A stretch of DNA of 18,560 nucleotides from Candidatus Bathyarchaeota archaeon (GTDB taxonomy: Archaea; Thermoproteota; Bathyarchaeia; Bathyarchaeales; Bathyarchaeaceae): NCBI GenBank assembly GCA_029883255.1, contig JAOUJL010000016.1, forward strand, positions 1-18,560, read 5' to 3'. A program made the translations under genes and the position numbers. This document shows, one piece after another, positions 12,313 through 18,560 of this stretch. Positions within the stretch are counted from its first letter, which is position 1. The number at the start of each line of letters is the position of its first letter. The notes below the pieces were generated by a model. That model searched no databases, was not told the DNA's origin, and saw only the letters and a list, made by a program, of their open reading frames with translations.

Positions 12313-13668
12313 CTACTTCAATTTGTACGTTTTTCCATATTCTACAGTTTGAACTCTTTGCGGTAGTTTTTTGAAGAGATGTTGATTTTCCGTATGTATA
12401 GGAAAAACTTTCTTCGGCTTGATATAATTGATTAGACTCGTTACTTGTTGTCTGTTCATGTGTCCGGAAGCATGAAGTTGATGAAACCGCATTTTAAAAT
12501 GATCCAGCCAGTTGTGCATAACCTGATCTTCAATGTCCTCTTCACTAAACGGCTCACTCATACTATGAATAAAATGGCTGCCCGCATCCGGTCTAATGTC
12601 GATTAATTCTGCAAACTGATAGAAATCCAAGTCCATAAGCAACTTGCTCTGGTTTTTGTGCACACCTTCATATGTCACCATCTTATCCATGAACGGTCGC
12701 TCCCAAACATAATAGTCCTTTTCCTCGAACCCTCCAGACCTTTTCCGTTTATAATAAACCAAAATATCCTCATCCTTCAACGGGTCAGGAAGATCAAGAC
12801 GCTTGTCCTCCACAAGTTTCATTAGCAAATAAGCGGTTTTCGGAGAAACCACAATTTTTCTACCATTATTTCGAGCCACATTATAAAAGCTTCTAAACCT
12901 GTCCATATCTCGACTGTAACGAGTAACAAACACAATCTTACCCGATGAAGAAACAACCTTGCCGCTTAACCGTTCAACCTGCTCTTCAGAATAGTTCTTT
13001 CGCTTTTCTTTCTCAACCATTCTGGTGCCTTCACAAATCATCGCCACAGGCTCACACTCACACGCTCTCTCAGCAAACTCCTCGGTCATATCCCGCCTAG
13101 AACCATGACCCCTAAGATCCCCAGTATACACAATCGTGCCTTCAGAAGTGTGAATCAAAAACCCGTAAGCCGCAGGAATCGAATGATCAACATGAACAGG
13201 CTCCACCACCAAGCCACCAACCTTAACCTTGTCCCCAGTTCGAAACGTCCGAAACACACGCTCCCCATAACTACAAAAACCACTAGTCTTCTCCATCGCC
13301 TCCAAAAACAACTTAGTACCCACACCAAGAAACACCGGAATCTTCGGATCCAAAAACTGAATATGGTTTACGTGGTCGAAGTGGGCGTGAGACAAAAACA
13401 CCCCATCAAACCGAGGCTTCACATAAGAAACATCCGTAAACCGCAGCTGCTCCTCAGCATACAAACCCTTCAACTTCGGCAGCAAACCAAACTCAAAATA
13501 ATCCCCCAAACCATTGATGCCTCTAAGAGAAAGCCAACCCGTAAAAAAATCACACCCCATAGTGAAAGACTGCCCAAAATCCAAGAAAACCCTCACATCA
13601 CCATCTTCCAACAAAACCTTGTTGCCGCCAATCTCATCCACTCCACCATAAAACGTCAAACTCACCAT
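12313..13668 (-). CDS. rnj: Archaeal RNase J-like MBL/beta-CASP ribonuclease
   Basis: The product has 451 residues, the usual length of archaeal RNase J. YGGVDEIGGNKVLLEDGDVR opens the metallo-beta-lactamase domain. SHAHFDHV (H94, H96, D98, H99), HVDHS (H162) and YTGDLRGHG (D184) bind two zinc ions. The C-terminal HASGHMNRQQ and KVFPIHTEN complete the beta-CASP site. Archaeal RNase J is a 5'-3' exoribonuclease in RNA turnover. Here it lies inside the proposed element and is transcribed alone, so it may be a second copy with a conflict-related role or a host gene carried along. ATG 13668 starts the conserved domain within six residues. Confidence 0.88.
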   Translation of the reverse strand: MVSLTFYGGVDEIGGNKVLLEDGDVRVFLDFGQSFTMGCDFFTGWLSLRGINGLGDYFEFGLLPKLKGLYAEEQLRFTDVSYVKPRFDGVFLSHAHFDHVNHIQFLDPKIPVFLGVGTKLFLEAMEKTSGFCSYGERVFRTFRTGDKVKVGGLVVEPVHVDHSIPAAYGFLIHTSEGTIVYTGDLRGHGSRRDMTEEFAERACECEPVAMICEGTRMVEKEKRKNYSEEQVERLSGKVVSSSGKIVFVTRYSRDMDRFRSFYNVARNNGRKIVVSPKTAYLLMKLVEDKRLDLPDPLKDEDILVYYKRKRSGGFEEKDYYVWERPFMDKMVTYEGVHKNQSKLLMDLDFYQFAELIDIRPDAGSHFIHSMSEPFSEEDIEDQVMHNWLDHFKMRFHQLHASGHMNRQQVTSLINYIKPKKVFPIHTENQHLFKKLPQRVQTVEYGKTYKLK

Positions 13669-13785
13669 TTCAAACAGCCACCATCAACCCTCAACTACAG
13701 CCTTTAGAAAATTGAAACAAACATTTAACAGTTCTGAACCCAAAATCCGACACGCTAACTGAATGAGTAATGCATGCTAAGATAG

Positions 13786-14199
13786 TTATTGAAATAGTTC
13801 GCGCGCGCGATCGTCACACAATTCATACGGCAACTTCTTGCTGGAATCTTCATGAAAACTACCAACATCAGCCTCAAAAGTACAGACATCAATCTCCACA
13901 TACCCAAAGAACTTATTCTCCCTGTAAATCGGTTTTCTATGAGCAACCTCAATCCCCAAACCAGCCGATCTCACTTCTTCATAACCATGAGACCTTTCAT
14001 ATCTTTCAATAGTGTCCAGAAAGCTTCCCCTCATACTCGTCCCCACTAAATCGATGTCGACAGAGCCGAAATATGAATTATAAACAAAAACAGCCCACCC
14101 ACCTATGAGCGTTGGAATTAGGCTAAAGTGGGAAAACCACTCAAGAATACTCAAGAGTTCACTATATGACTCCTCAGCCAACACCTCATAACTTGCCAT
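13786..14199 (-). CDS. AbiEii-like nucleotidyltransferase toxin, short
   Basis: The product has 137 residues. LIGGWAVFVYNSYFGSVDID (about 31-50) is the GG...S-x-D-x-D signature of AbiEii/MNT nucleotidyltransferases, with D48 and D50 as metal ligands. Such toxins act on tRNA or other targets by adding nucleotides. AbiEii proteins are usually near 280 residues with a helical C-terminal half; that half is missing. The chain stops after LPYELCDDRARELFQ, the last codons of which run through the GC tract at 13800-13809. I start at ATG 14199, preceded by GGAGTGGT, because the antitoxin gene overlaps it by 14 bp. It is either a minimal or a truncated toxin. Confidence 0.68.
   Translation of the reverse strand: MASYEVLAEESYSELLSILEWFSHFSLIPTLIGGWAVFVYNSYFGSVDIDLVGTSMRGSFLDTIERYERSHGYEEVRSAGLGIEVAHRKPIYRENKFFGYVEIDVCTFEADVGSFHEDSSKKLPYELCDDRARELFQ
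13800..13809. repeat. Alternating G/C tract CGCGCGCGCG in the 3' end of the toxin gene
   Basis: A perfect (CG)5 tract encodes the Arg-Ala-Arg of the terminal RARELFQ. The HEPN gene ends the same way (RAREKM) at 2886-2897. Confidence 0.6.
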
Positions 14200-14803
14200 C
14201 GTGCAACCACTCCAGAAGCTTGATCGCTGCATCCCTTCCAGAACCGCTACAAAAAAGATCTATAACCACTTGAACAGGCGAACATACCCAAAATCCTTCC
14301 ATCTCCTTCACATCTTCAAGAATGCTAGGATGATCAGGACAAAGAAGATTCAACTTTATAGGCCCTCTTCCGTGTGGAATAGCAGTCTCCATGTCTTCAT
14401 TAGATACATAAGCATGAATCTCTGGAAAAGTAATGTAATACTCATAAAATCTTTTGAGACCACTGAAGACACTGAGAGCAAACTTAACCCCTTGCTCTTC
14501 GCATACACGCTTAATCAGCTTTTCCCCTTCTCCAACAGATAAAGCCTCTAACCTAAAGGAAGCCCTCACAAGACTATTCAATGGACGCTCTAAAGCTATG
14601 ATCTCCAAGAGTTGAGAAGCGTCAACAAGTTCACATCGCCGCCAACCTTTAGACACTACTCCGCGATCATACAAGAAATTAATGACTTCATTTGTCCAAC
14701 CGTAAGCAACTCCGGTTTCAGAGGAGATCCTAAGCTGATTTGTTCTCTTGTGTCCTAACAGGTATTTAATCACTTTGTAAGCTTTGGGCGAAGTTAACTT
14801 CAT
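14186..14803 (-). CDS. AbiEi-like antitoxin / transcriptional regulator
   Basis: The product has 205 residues. The N-terminus is a winged helix (MKLTSPKAYKVIKYLLGHKR, then ISSETGVAYGWTNEVINFLY, about 1-55). The C-terminal end, PVQVVIDLFCSGSGRDAAIK, matches the conserved PVQxxIDLxxxGxRxxxxA block of AbiEi-type antitoxins. Family members bind an inverted repeat in their own promoter and repress the operon. Such a repeat is present at 14867-14895. The gene overlaps the toxin gene by 14 bp, as in type IV toxin-antitoxin operons. ATG 14803 follows GTGAT. Confidence 0.7.
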   Translation of the reverse strand: MKLTSPKAYKVIKYLLGHKRTNQLRISSETGVAYGWTNEVINFLYDRGVVSKGWRRCELVDASQLLEIIALERPLNSLVRASFRLEALSVGEGEKLIKRVCEEQGVKFALSVFSGLKRFYEYYITFPEIHAYVSNEDMETAIPHGRGPIKLNLLCPDHPSILEDVKEMEGFWVCSPVQVVIDLFCSGSGRDAAIKLLEWLHDGKL

Positions 14804-14850
14804 TAGCTATCACTATCGCAGACATTTGCTCCAGAAACAATAGGTTTTTG

Positions 14851-14860
14851 AATATATAAT
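14851..14860 (-). promoter_or_regulatory. TATA box of the AbiE-like operon
   Basis: ATTATATATT on the minus strand lies about 48-57 bp before ATG 14803 and directly downstream of the 29-bp inverted repeat. A transcript start near 14828 would follow. Confidence 0.5.
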
Positions 14861-14866
14861 ACCTTC

Positions 14867-14895
14867 GGTAATCACCGATACTATCGGCAAATACC
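14867..14895. promoter_or_regulatory. 29-bp inverted repeat, likely antitoxin operator
   Basis: GGTA-N4-CCGA-N5-TCGG-N4-TACC is an exact two-block palindrome just upstream of the TATA box. Further GGTA/TACC half-sites flank it (TACC at 14860-14863). An autoregulatory AbiEi-type protein is encoded immediately downstream, so binding here would block the basal transcription factors. Confidence 0.6.
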
Positions 14896-15020
14896 AATAG
14901 TAAAATCTTAACCAAACGAATAAAAACCTTTTCTTATGCTTCTTGAGCTTTCGTTAGCACATGCCAAAAAGAAAAAAGAGGAGTTTGCGGGAGACATCTC
15001 CAGTGGGGCGTTAGTCCAGT

Positions 15021-15039
15021 CTAGACCACGGGCCCTTTT
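15021..15039. repeat. Right attachment site (19-bp direct repeat of tRNA 5' end)
   Basis: CTAGACCACGGGCCCTTTT is identical to 1648-1666. Left of it, the minus strand continues ACTGGACTAACGCC, which still resembles a tRNA D arm and then diverges, as expected for an attP that imitates the tRNA. No anticodon or T arm follows, so it is not a second tRNA gene. Confidence 0.75.
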
Positions 15040-15047
15040 CAAGATGG

Positions 15048-15053
15048 TATAAT
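15048..15053 (-). promoter_or_regulatory. Probable original promoter of tRNA-Arg, stranded by integration
   Basis: TATAAT on the plus strand (minus strand TATTATAC around it) lies about 20 bp before the tRNA-like 5' end in the right repeat. This is where the TATA box of the tRNA would have been before integration separated them. Confidence 0.4.
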
Positions 15054-15227
15054 AGACCCTTTTTGGTGTTTTCATTTACTCATTAAGGAGAAGATGCTGA
15101 ATACGCTATTAAATCTTAACAGAAGAGCATAGGCAGAGACTTTAGACTTGAAAAACTATAGGGGGCATCCAATTTACGCAAGATTTAAAACTCAAACTTG
15201 GCAATACGGTAGAATCGTGAATGTGAC

Positions 15228-15614
15228 ATGTCTAAAGAAGACAAGATGTTGGAAGAACTGAAGCGAATCAGAGAACTACTCACGCCTAAACCAGCGCCCC
15301 CTGCTCCAAAGCCTAAAGGTTTATGGGCAGAGTTCATCGACTTCTTGTCCAAATACAAGGTGATAGGTCTTGCCGTTGCCTTCATTATGGGCTTATACCT
15401 CGGTGCCTTAGTTCAAGCACTAGTCAGCGACTTGATAATGCCAGTAATAGGCCTCGCATTACCCGGACTTGACAATTTGGCGACCATCGAAATTCCAGTT
15501 GCCAACCAAAAATTCTTAATTGGAGACTTCCTGGTGGCTTTGATAACCTTCATAATTGTAGCCCTAGTAATCTTCCTACTGGTGAAAATCACCAAAAAAT
15601 GGGGCATAGAATAA
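15228..15614 (+). CDS. mscL: Large-conductance mechanosensitive channel MscL
   Basis: The product has 128 residues. An N-terminal amphipathic helix and a proline-rich linker (TPKPAPPAPKPKG) lead to EFIDFLSKYKVIGLAVAFIM and ALVQALVSDLIMPVIGLALP, the conserved first transmembrane and pore segment (about 46-66). A second membrane helix spans about 99-119, followed by the basic ITKKWGIE. MscL forms a homopentamer in the cell membrane that opens at high tension to release solutes on osmotic downshift. The proline-rich N-terminal extension is unusual compared with bacterial MscL. It is the first gene outside the element on the right. Confidence 0.92.
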   Translation: MSKEDKMLEELKRIRELLTPKPAPPAPKPKGLWAEFIDFLSKYKVIGLAVAFIMGLYLGALVQALVSDLIMPVIGLALPGLDNLATIEIPVANQKFLIGDFLVALITFIIVALVIFLLVKITKKWGIE

Positions 15615-15617
15615 CCC

Positions 15618-15632
15618 TCTCCTTTTTTCTAA
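15618..15632 (+). terminator. T-rich terminator of mscL
   Basis: CTCTCCTTTTTTCTA directly after the stop codon has a run of six T's, the form of an archaeal intrinsic terminator. Confidence 0.45.
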
Positions 15633-15682
15633 AGCAAACGAAAACGTGAAAAAACTGGCTGCTTTATGCATCCCTTAGATTT

Positions 15683-16849
15683 TTAGTAGGATTTGGGCAA
15701 GCCTAAAACATGTTCTCCGATGAAAGCCAAAGCCATCTGATGAGTCACAGGTGCAAGCCTAATCAGATTCACCTCTCTCCACCAGCGCTCCACATCATAC
15801 TCCACAGCGTAACCATAACCACCAAAAGTCTGCATAGCATGATAAACGGCCTCGGTGCCCGCCTCAACAGCAGCAACCTTAGCCATGTTAGCCTCAGCGC
15901 CACAACTTTCTCCCTTATCATAAAGCCAGGCAGCCCTATAATTCAACAACCGAGCAGCCTCGATCTTCGATTTAGCCTCAGCGAGCGGAAATTGAACAGC
16001 CTGATACGCCCCAATAGGCGCTCTAAAAACCTTCCTCTCCTTGGCGTACTCAACAGCCTTGCCGATAGCCAAAAGCCCGATTCCACACGAAGCCGCCGAA
16101 AAAGACATCCTCTCAGGATTCAGAGTATCCAAGACAAGATACCAACCCTTATCCCTCTCACCTAACATGCCTTCCGGAGAAACCCTGAGATCACTGATAT
16201 AAACCTCAAAAGTCTTCGAATAATTAATTCCATGCTTCTCTATAGGAATAATCTCAACCGCCGGATCGGGCAAATCCACAAGGAAAAGGCTCAAACCCAA
16301 ACTTCTCTTCGCAACCTTTTCCATCGGAGTCGTCCTCGTTACGAGCAACATTCCTTTAGCCCTGTCAGCACCCGAAATAAACATCTTCTGACCATTAATT
16401 ACGTACTCGTCCCCCTCCTTCACCGCCATCGTCCTCGTGTTCAAAGTGTTCGTCCCAGCATCGGGCTCGGTTAAAGCCAGACAGAACTCCATACCCTTAG
16501 CAATTTTCGGCAGGTACTTCCTCTTTTGACTCTCACGCCCATGCTTCACTATAGATAAGCCTCCGAAAACAGAGGATAAGCACAGAAACCATTCTCCAGC
16601 CAACCCGCAACCCTCAGAAGTTAAAGTTTCCATGGCCAAGATCATCTCAAACATCCCCATATCGCTCCCACCGTACTTTTCAGGAATAACTATACCCGGA
16701 AAACCAGCGTCAACCAGAGTCTTCCAGAAATCCTCTGGAAACTCATGCTTCTTGTCTTTCTCTCTCCAATATTCCGGACCAAAATCCCGGGCTATATCAG
16801 AAGCTGCTTCAACTATCATCTTTTGTTCTGCAGTCAACTCAAAATCCAA
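15683..16849 (-). CDS. Acyl-CoA dehydrogenase
   Basis: The product has about 388 residues. DFELTAEQKMIVEAASDIAR opens the helical domain. FCLALTEPDAGTNTLNTRTM is the FAD/substrate loop (CxxTEPxAGS-like), and TFGGYGYAVEYDVERWWREV the C-terminal signature. The enzyme would oxidise an acyl-CoA to its 2,3-enoyl form and pass electrons to an electron-transfer flavoprotein. The usual C-terminal catalytic Glu (YEG) is replaced by LAPVT, but LNPERMSFSA holds a Glu where isovaleryl- and long-chain enzymes place theirs. I start at TTG 16849, preceded by GGGGA at 6 bases, because conservation begins there; the frame extends to TTG 16867. A TATA box lies at 16901-16908. Confidence 0.88.
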   Translation of the reverse strand: MDFELTAEQKMIVEAASDIARDFGPEYWREKDKKHEFPEDFWKTLVDAGFPGIVIPEKYGGSDMGMFEMILAMETLTSEGCGLAGEWFLCLSSVFGGLSIVKHGRESQKRKYLPKIAKGMEFCLALTEPDAGTNTLNTRTMAVKEGDEYVINGQKMFISGADRAKGMLLVTRTTPMEKVAKRSLGLSLFLVDLPDPAVEIIPIEKHGINYSKTFEVYISDLRVSPEGMLGERDKGWYLVLDTLNPERMSFSAASCGIGLLAIGKAVEYAKERKVFRAPIGAYQAVQFPLAEAKSKIEAARLLNYRAAWLYDKGESCGAEANMAKVAAVEAGTEAVYHAMQTFGGYGYAVEYDVERWWREVNLIRLAPVTHQMALAFIGEHVLGLPKSY

Positions 16850-16900
16850 AGCTCTTCCCCAACCCAAGTTTTTATGGCAAAGGTATCTCTAGGCTAGAAA

Positions 16901-16908
16901 TATAAATT
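16901..16908 (-). promoter_or_regulatory. TATA box of the acyl-CoA dehydrogenase gene
   Basis: AATTTATA on the minus strand lies about 52-60 bp before TTG 16849. It would give a leader of some 25 bases. Confidence 0.5.
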
Positions 16909-16939
16909 CTTTTACGAAGCAAACGCAAAAAGTCTATTG

Positions 16940-18538
16940 CTATTTTAATGTTTTTTGCAGAGCATTAACTACGTTTTGTCTCCCCATGGCAAGTATGTAG
17001 GGACCCAATCTTGGTCCTTGCGGCACGCCTATAAGAATCGCATACAGCGTTCTGAAAAATTTCGCCGGTTTTAGGTCGTGTTTCTTGGCTGTGTTGAATA
17101 TGGCGTTCTGTATCGTCTCAGCTTCATCTTCAACCTTTAACGCCTCAATCAACTCTTTTATCGCCTCTTTCTCTCCTGCGCTTAGACTCACAGTGGTTTC
17201 TTTTATCTCTTCAAAATCCCCCACCCAATTAAACGCGTATTCGATTCGCCTTTTCAGGCCCTCATCAATTGTTTGCTCCCTTTGCAGGTAGCCGTAGCTT
17301 CGAAGTTTTTCAGTCATGAATTCTTCCTCATGCCCTTTCGGTGCCACTTTGGCCAAGAAAGTCAGCAGATTATATGGCGCGTGGATGCTTGGCTTTTCAG
17401 GAGGCTTCAGCACCCAACAGTACGCATATAAGCCTTGAAGCTTAGCCAATTCTTTCTTGTCCTTCACGGTTTTTCTTCCGAAGTATACGTCTTCCAAATG
17501 GTCTAGCTCATTCATGTAGATCGATATGTCTGTAACGTCTAACGTGCGGGTTCCGATGAACCTTTTCAACATGAGTAAGAGCAAAGACCGTGGTGAGCCA
17601 TAGCGGAACCAGACTTGAGGAGTCAAGACATTTCCTAAGGAACTAGAGATTTTCCTTCCTGCTTTATCTAGAAACATTTCATAGCGTGCGTGCATGGGTG
17701 GTTCATGCCCTAAGACTTCGCGACAAATTCTGTCGTTTATCCTCACAGAATCTGCTATGTCTTTGCCGTAAGCTTCAAACCTTATGTCAAGGGCTTTCCA
17801 TCGAGCCGCGAATTCACCCTTCCAACTAAGCTTGCCTTCATCTTTAGTAATATCTGCTTTTCCTTTGTAACCGCAGCCTTCTATCCAGCGTCCTTTTATT
17901 TCCATGCCTTCGCAGACATACAAAACTTTGTTTTCCTTCGGTAAGAATTCAGTGGCTTTTGTGGTGTATATGCGCCCGCATTTTTTGCATACCGCAAAGT
18001 AAGGTAAGACTTCCACGTAGCGTTCTTGTCCAACTTCTTCTTTGACTATTTCTCCAACTTTCTTCGCGTTAAGAAGCAGTGTTCTAATCTCTTCGTTTAA
18101 CAATCCCGTTTCATAGGCTTCTCTGCCAGACACATACCTGTATTCTATCCCGCACTTGTCCAAAGATTCTAATAGCAGCAGACTCATGTGCAAGCCATAG
18201 CTCTGATGACAACCAAAAGGGTCGGGAATAACAGTCACCGGGAAGCCCAAATACTTGTCCAGAGATTCTGGTAGTCCAGCAGGAACCTTCCGCAAACCAT
18301 CCACGTCGTCACAGAAGGCAATCAACTCCGAATTGTACTCCTGCCCGTGAAGAGCCAACGTAACAGCGTAAGAGCGAGCGGCGTCCCCCAAATTGCCAAC
18401 ATGTGGAAGCCCGGAAGCTCCAAGCCCCATCTCTGTTCTAATCAAGTCCATGCTTCTGCCCAGCTTCCGCTCCCTTTCAATTATTCTGGCAGCCATCTTG
18501 TCGTACCATGTGCCACGTCCGATTATTTTCTCGCTCAT
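16940..18538 (-). CDS. lysS: Lysyl-tRNA synthetase, class I
   Basis: The product has 532 residues. GASGLPHVGNLGD (about 40-52) carries the HIGH-type motif HVGN, and DKAGRKISSSLGN (about 291-303) the KMSKS-type motif KISSS. VCKKCGRIYTTKAT and the later YVCEG/EGCGYKG form a zinc site. The class I fold, rather than the class II enzyme of most bacteria and eukaryotes, is typical of archaea. It charges tRNA-Lys in the cytoplasm. ATG 18538 follows AGGATAAGGCG. The C-terminus GRQNVVNALQKTLK is complete. It is a host core gene and the main phylogenetic marker in the window. Confidence 0.95.
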   Translation of the reverse strand: MSEKIIGRGTWYDKMAARIIERERKLGRSMDLIRTEMGLGASGLPHVGNLGDAARSYAVTLALHGQEYNSELIAFCDDVDGLRKVPAGLPESLDKYLGFPVTVIPDPFGCHQSYGLHMSLLLLESLDKCGIEYRYVSGREAYETGLLNEEIRTLLLNAKKVGEIVKEEVGQERYVEVLPYFAVCKKCGRIYTTKATEFLPKENKVLYVCEGMEIKGRWIEGCGYKGKADITKDEGKLSWKGEFAARWKALDIRFEAYGKDIADSVRINDRICREVLGHEPPMHARYEMFLDKAGRKISSSLGNVLTPQVWFRYGSPRSLLLLMLKRFIGTRTLDVTDISIYMNELDHLEDVYFGRKTVKDKKELAKLQGLYAYCWVLKPPEKPSIHAPYNLLTFLAKVAPKGHEEEFMTEKLRSYGYLQREQTIDEGLKRRIEYAFNWVGDFEEIKETTVSLSAGEKEAIKELIEALKVEDEAETIQNAIFNTAKKHDLKPAKFFRTLYAILIGVPQGPRLGPYILAMGRQNVVNALQKTLK

Positions 18539-18560
18539 GTTACGCCTTATCCTCTAATAG

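Noticed and set aside
13105..13707. Plus-strand ORF of 200 aa
   Set aside because: It is antisense to the RNase J-like gene and consists of Lys/Arg/Pro/Gln-rich sequence typical of a shadow frame.
14961..15014. Plus-strand mini-ORF encoding MPKRKKRSLRETSPVGR
   Set aside because: Only 17 codons, no Shine-Dalgarno, and it ends in the tRNA-like part of attR; most likely chance or a cut-off gene start.
15015..15039. A second tRNA gene
   Set aside because: Only the acceptor 5' strand and a partial D arm are present; no anticodon arm, T arm or 3' acceptor strand follows.
1..18560. CRISPR array, rRNA genes or insertion sequences with transposase
   Set aside because: I saw no regularly spaced direct repeats, no rRNA-like conserved stretches and no transposase motifs; the only recombinase is the broken integrase.

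Overview
The window comes from an archaeon. It encodes a class I lysyl-tRNA synthetase, an archaeal-type RNase J, an archaeal-type MscL and a small stand-alone TRAM protein. It also carries the C-terminal part of an archaeal tyrosine recombinase and archaeal TATA boxes placed upstream of genes that have GGTGAT-like Shine-Dalgarno sequences. The gene families suggest a member of the Bathyarchaeia or a related lineage, but the sequence alone does not settle this.

Layout. (1) 1-1583 looks chromosomal: the start of a TRAM gene, a frameshifted ribbon-helix-helix (RHH) gene and a DUF1848 gene. (2) 1584-1662 is a complete tRNA-Arg(GCG) on the minus strand with an encoded CCA. (3) 1648-15039 looks like an integrated element of about 13.4 kb. 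It is bounded by an exact 19-bp direct repeat, CTAGACCACGGGCCCTTTT, at 1648-1666 and 15021-15039. The left copy is the 5' end of the tRNA plus 4 upstream bases. The remains of an integrase gene abut the left repeat. (4) 15040-18560 is chromosomal again: mscL, an acyl-CoA dehydrogenase and lysS.

The cargo reads as a defence or genome-conflict island. From left to right it holds: a minus-strand operon of a helix-hairpin-helix DNA glycosylase-like protein, a HEPN protein and a broken HNH nuclease; a plus-strand operon of a zinc ribbon, a 1095-aa N6-adenine methyltransferase with a nuclease-like N-terminus, an unrecognised 237-aa protein and a protein joining an AN1 zinc finger to an MCM-like AAA+ ATPase; a broken RHH gene; a stand-alone PD-(D/E)xK nuclease; a DUF5655-like remnant; fragments of other genes; a small HTH gene; an RNase J-like enzyme; and an AbiE-like antitoxin/toxin pair whose toxin is short.

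The best candidate for an undescribed system is the plus-strand operon 4524-10134, whose last three genes overlap. It combines modification, possible cleavage, an unknown subunit and an MCM-like motor. The best second candidate is the glycosylase/HEPN/HNH operon 2548-4197. Many islands show decay (integrase, HNH, two RHH genes, DUF5655), so the element is probably old and no longer mobile. Both candidate operons otherwise have long intact frames. All functions here are read from motifs; no database search was run.
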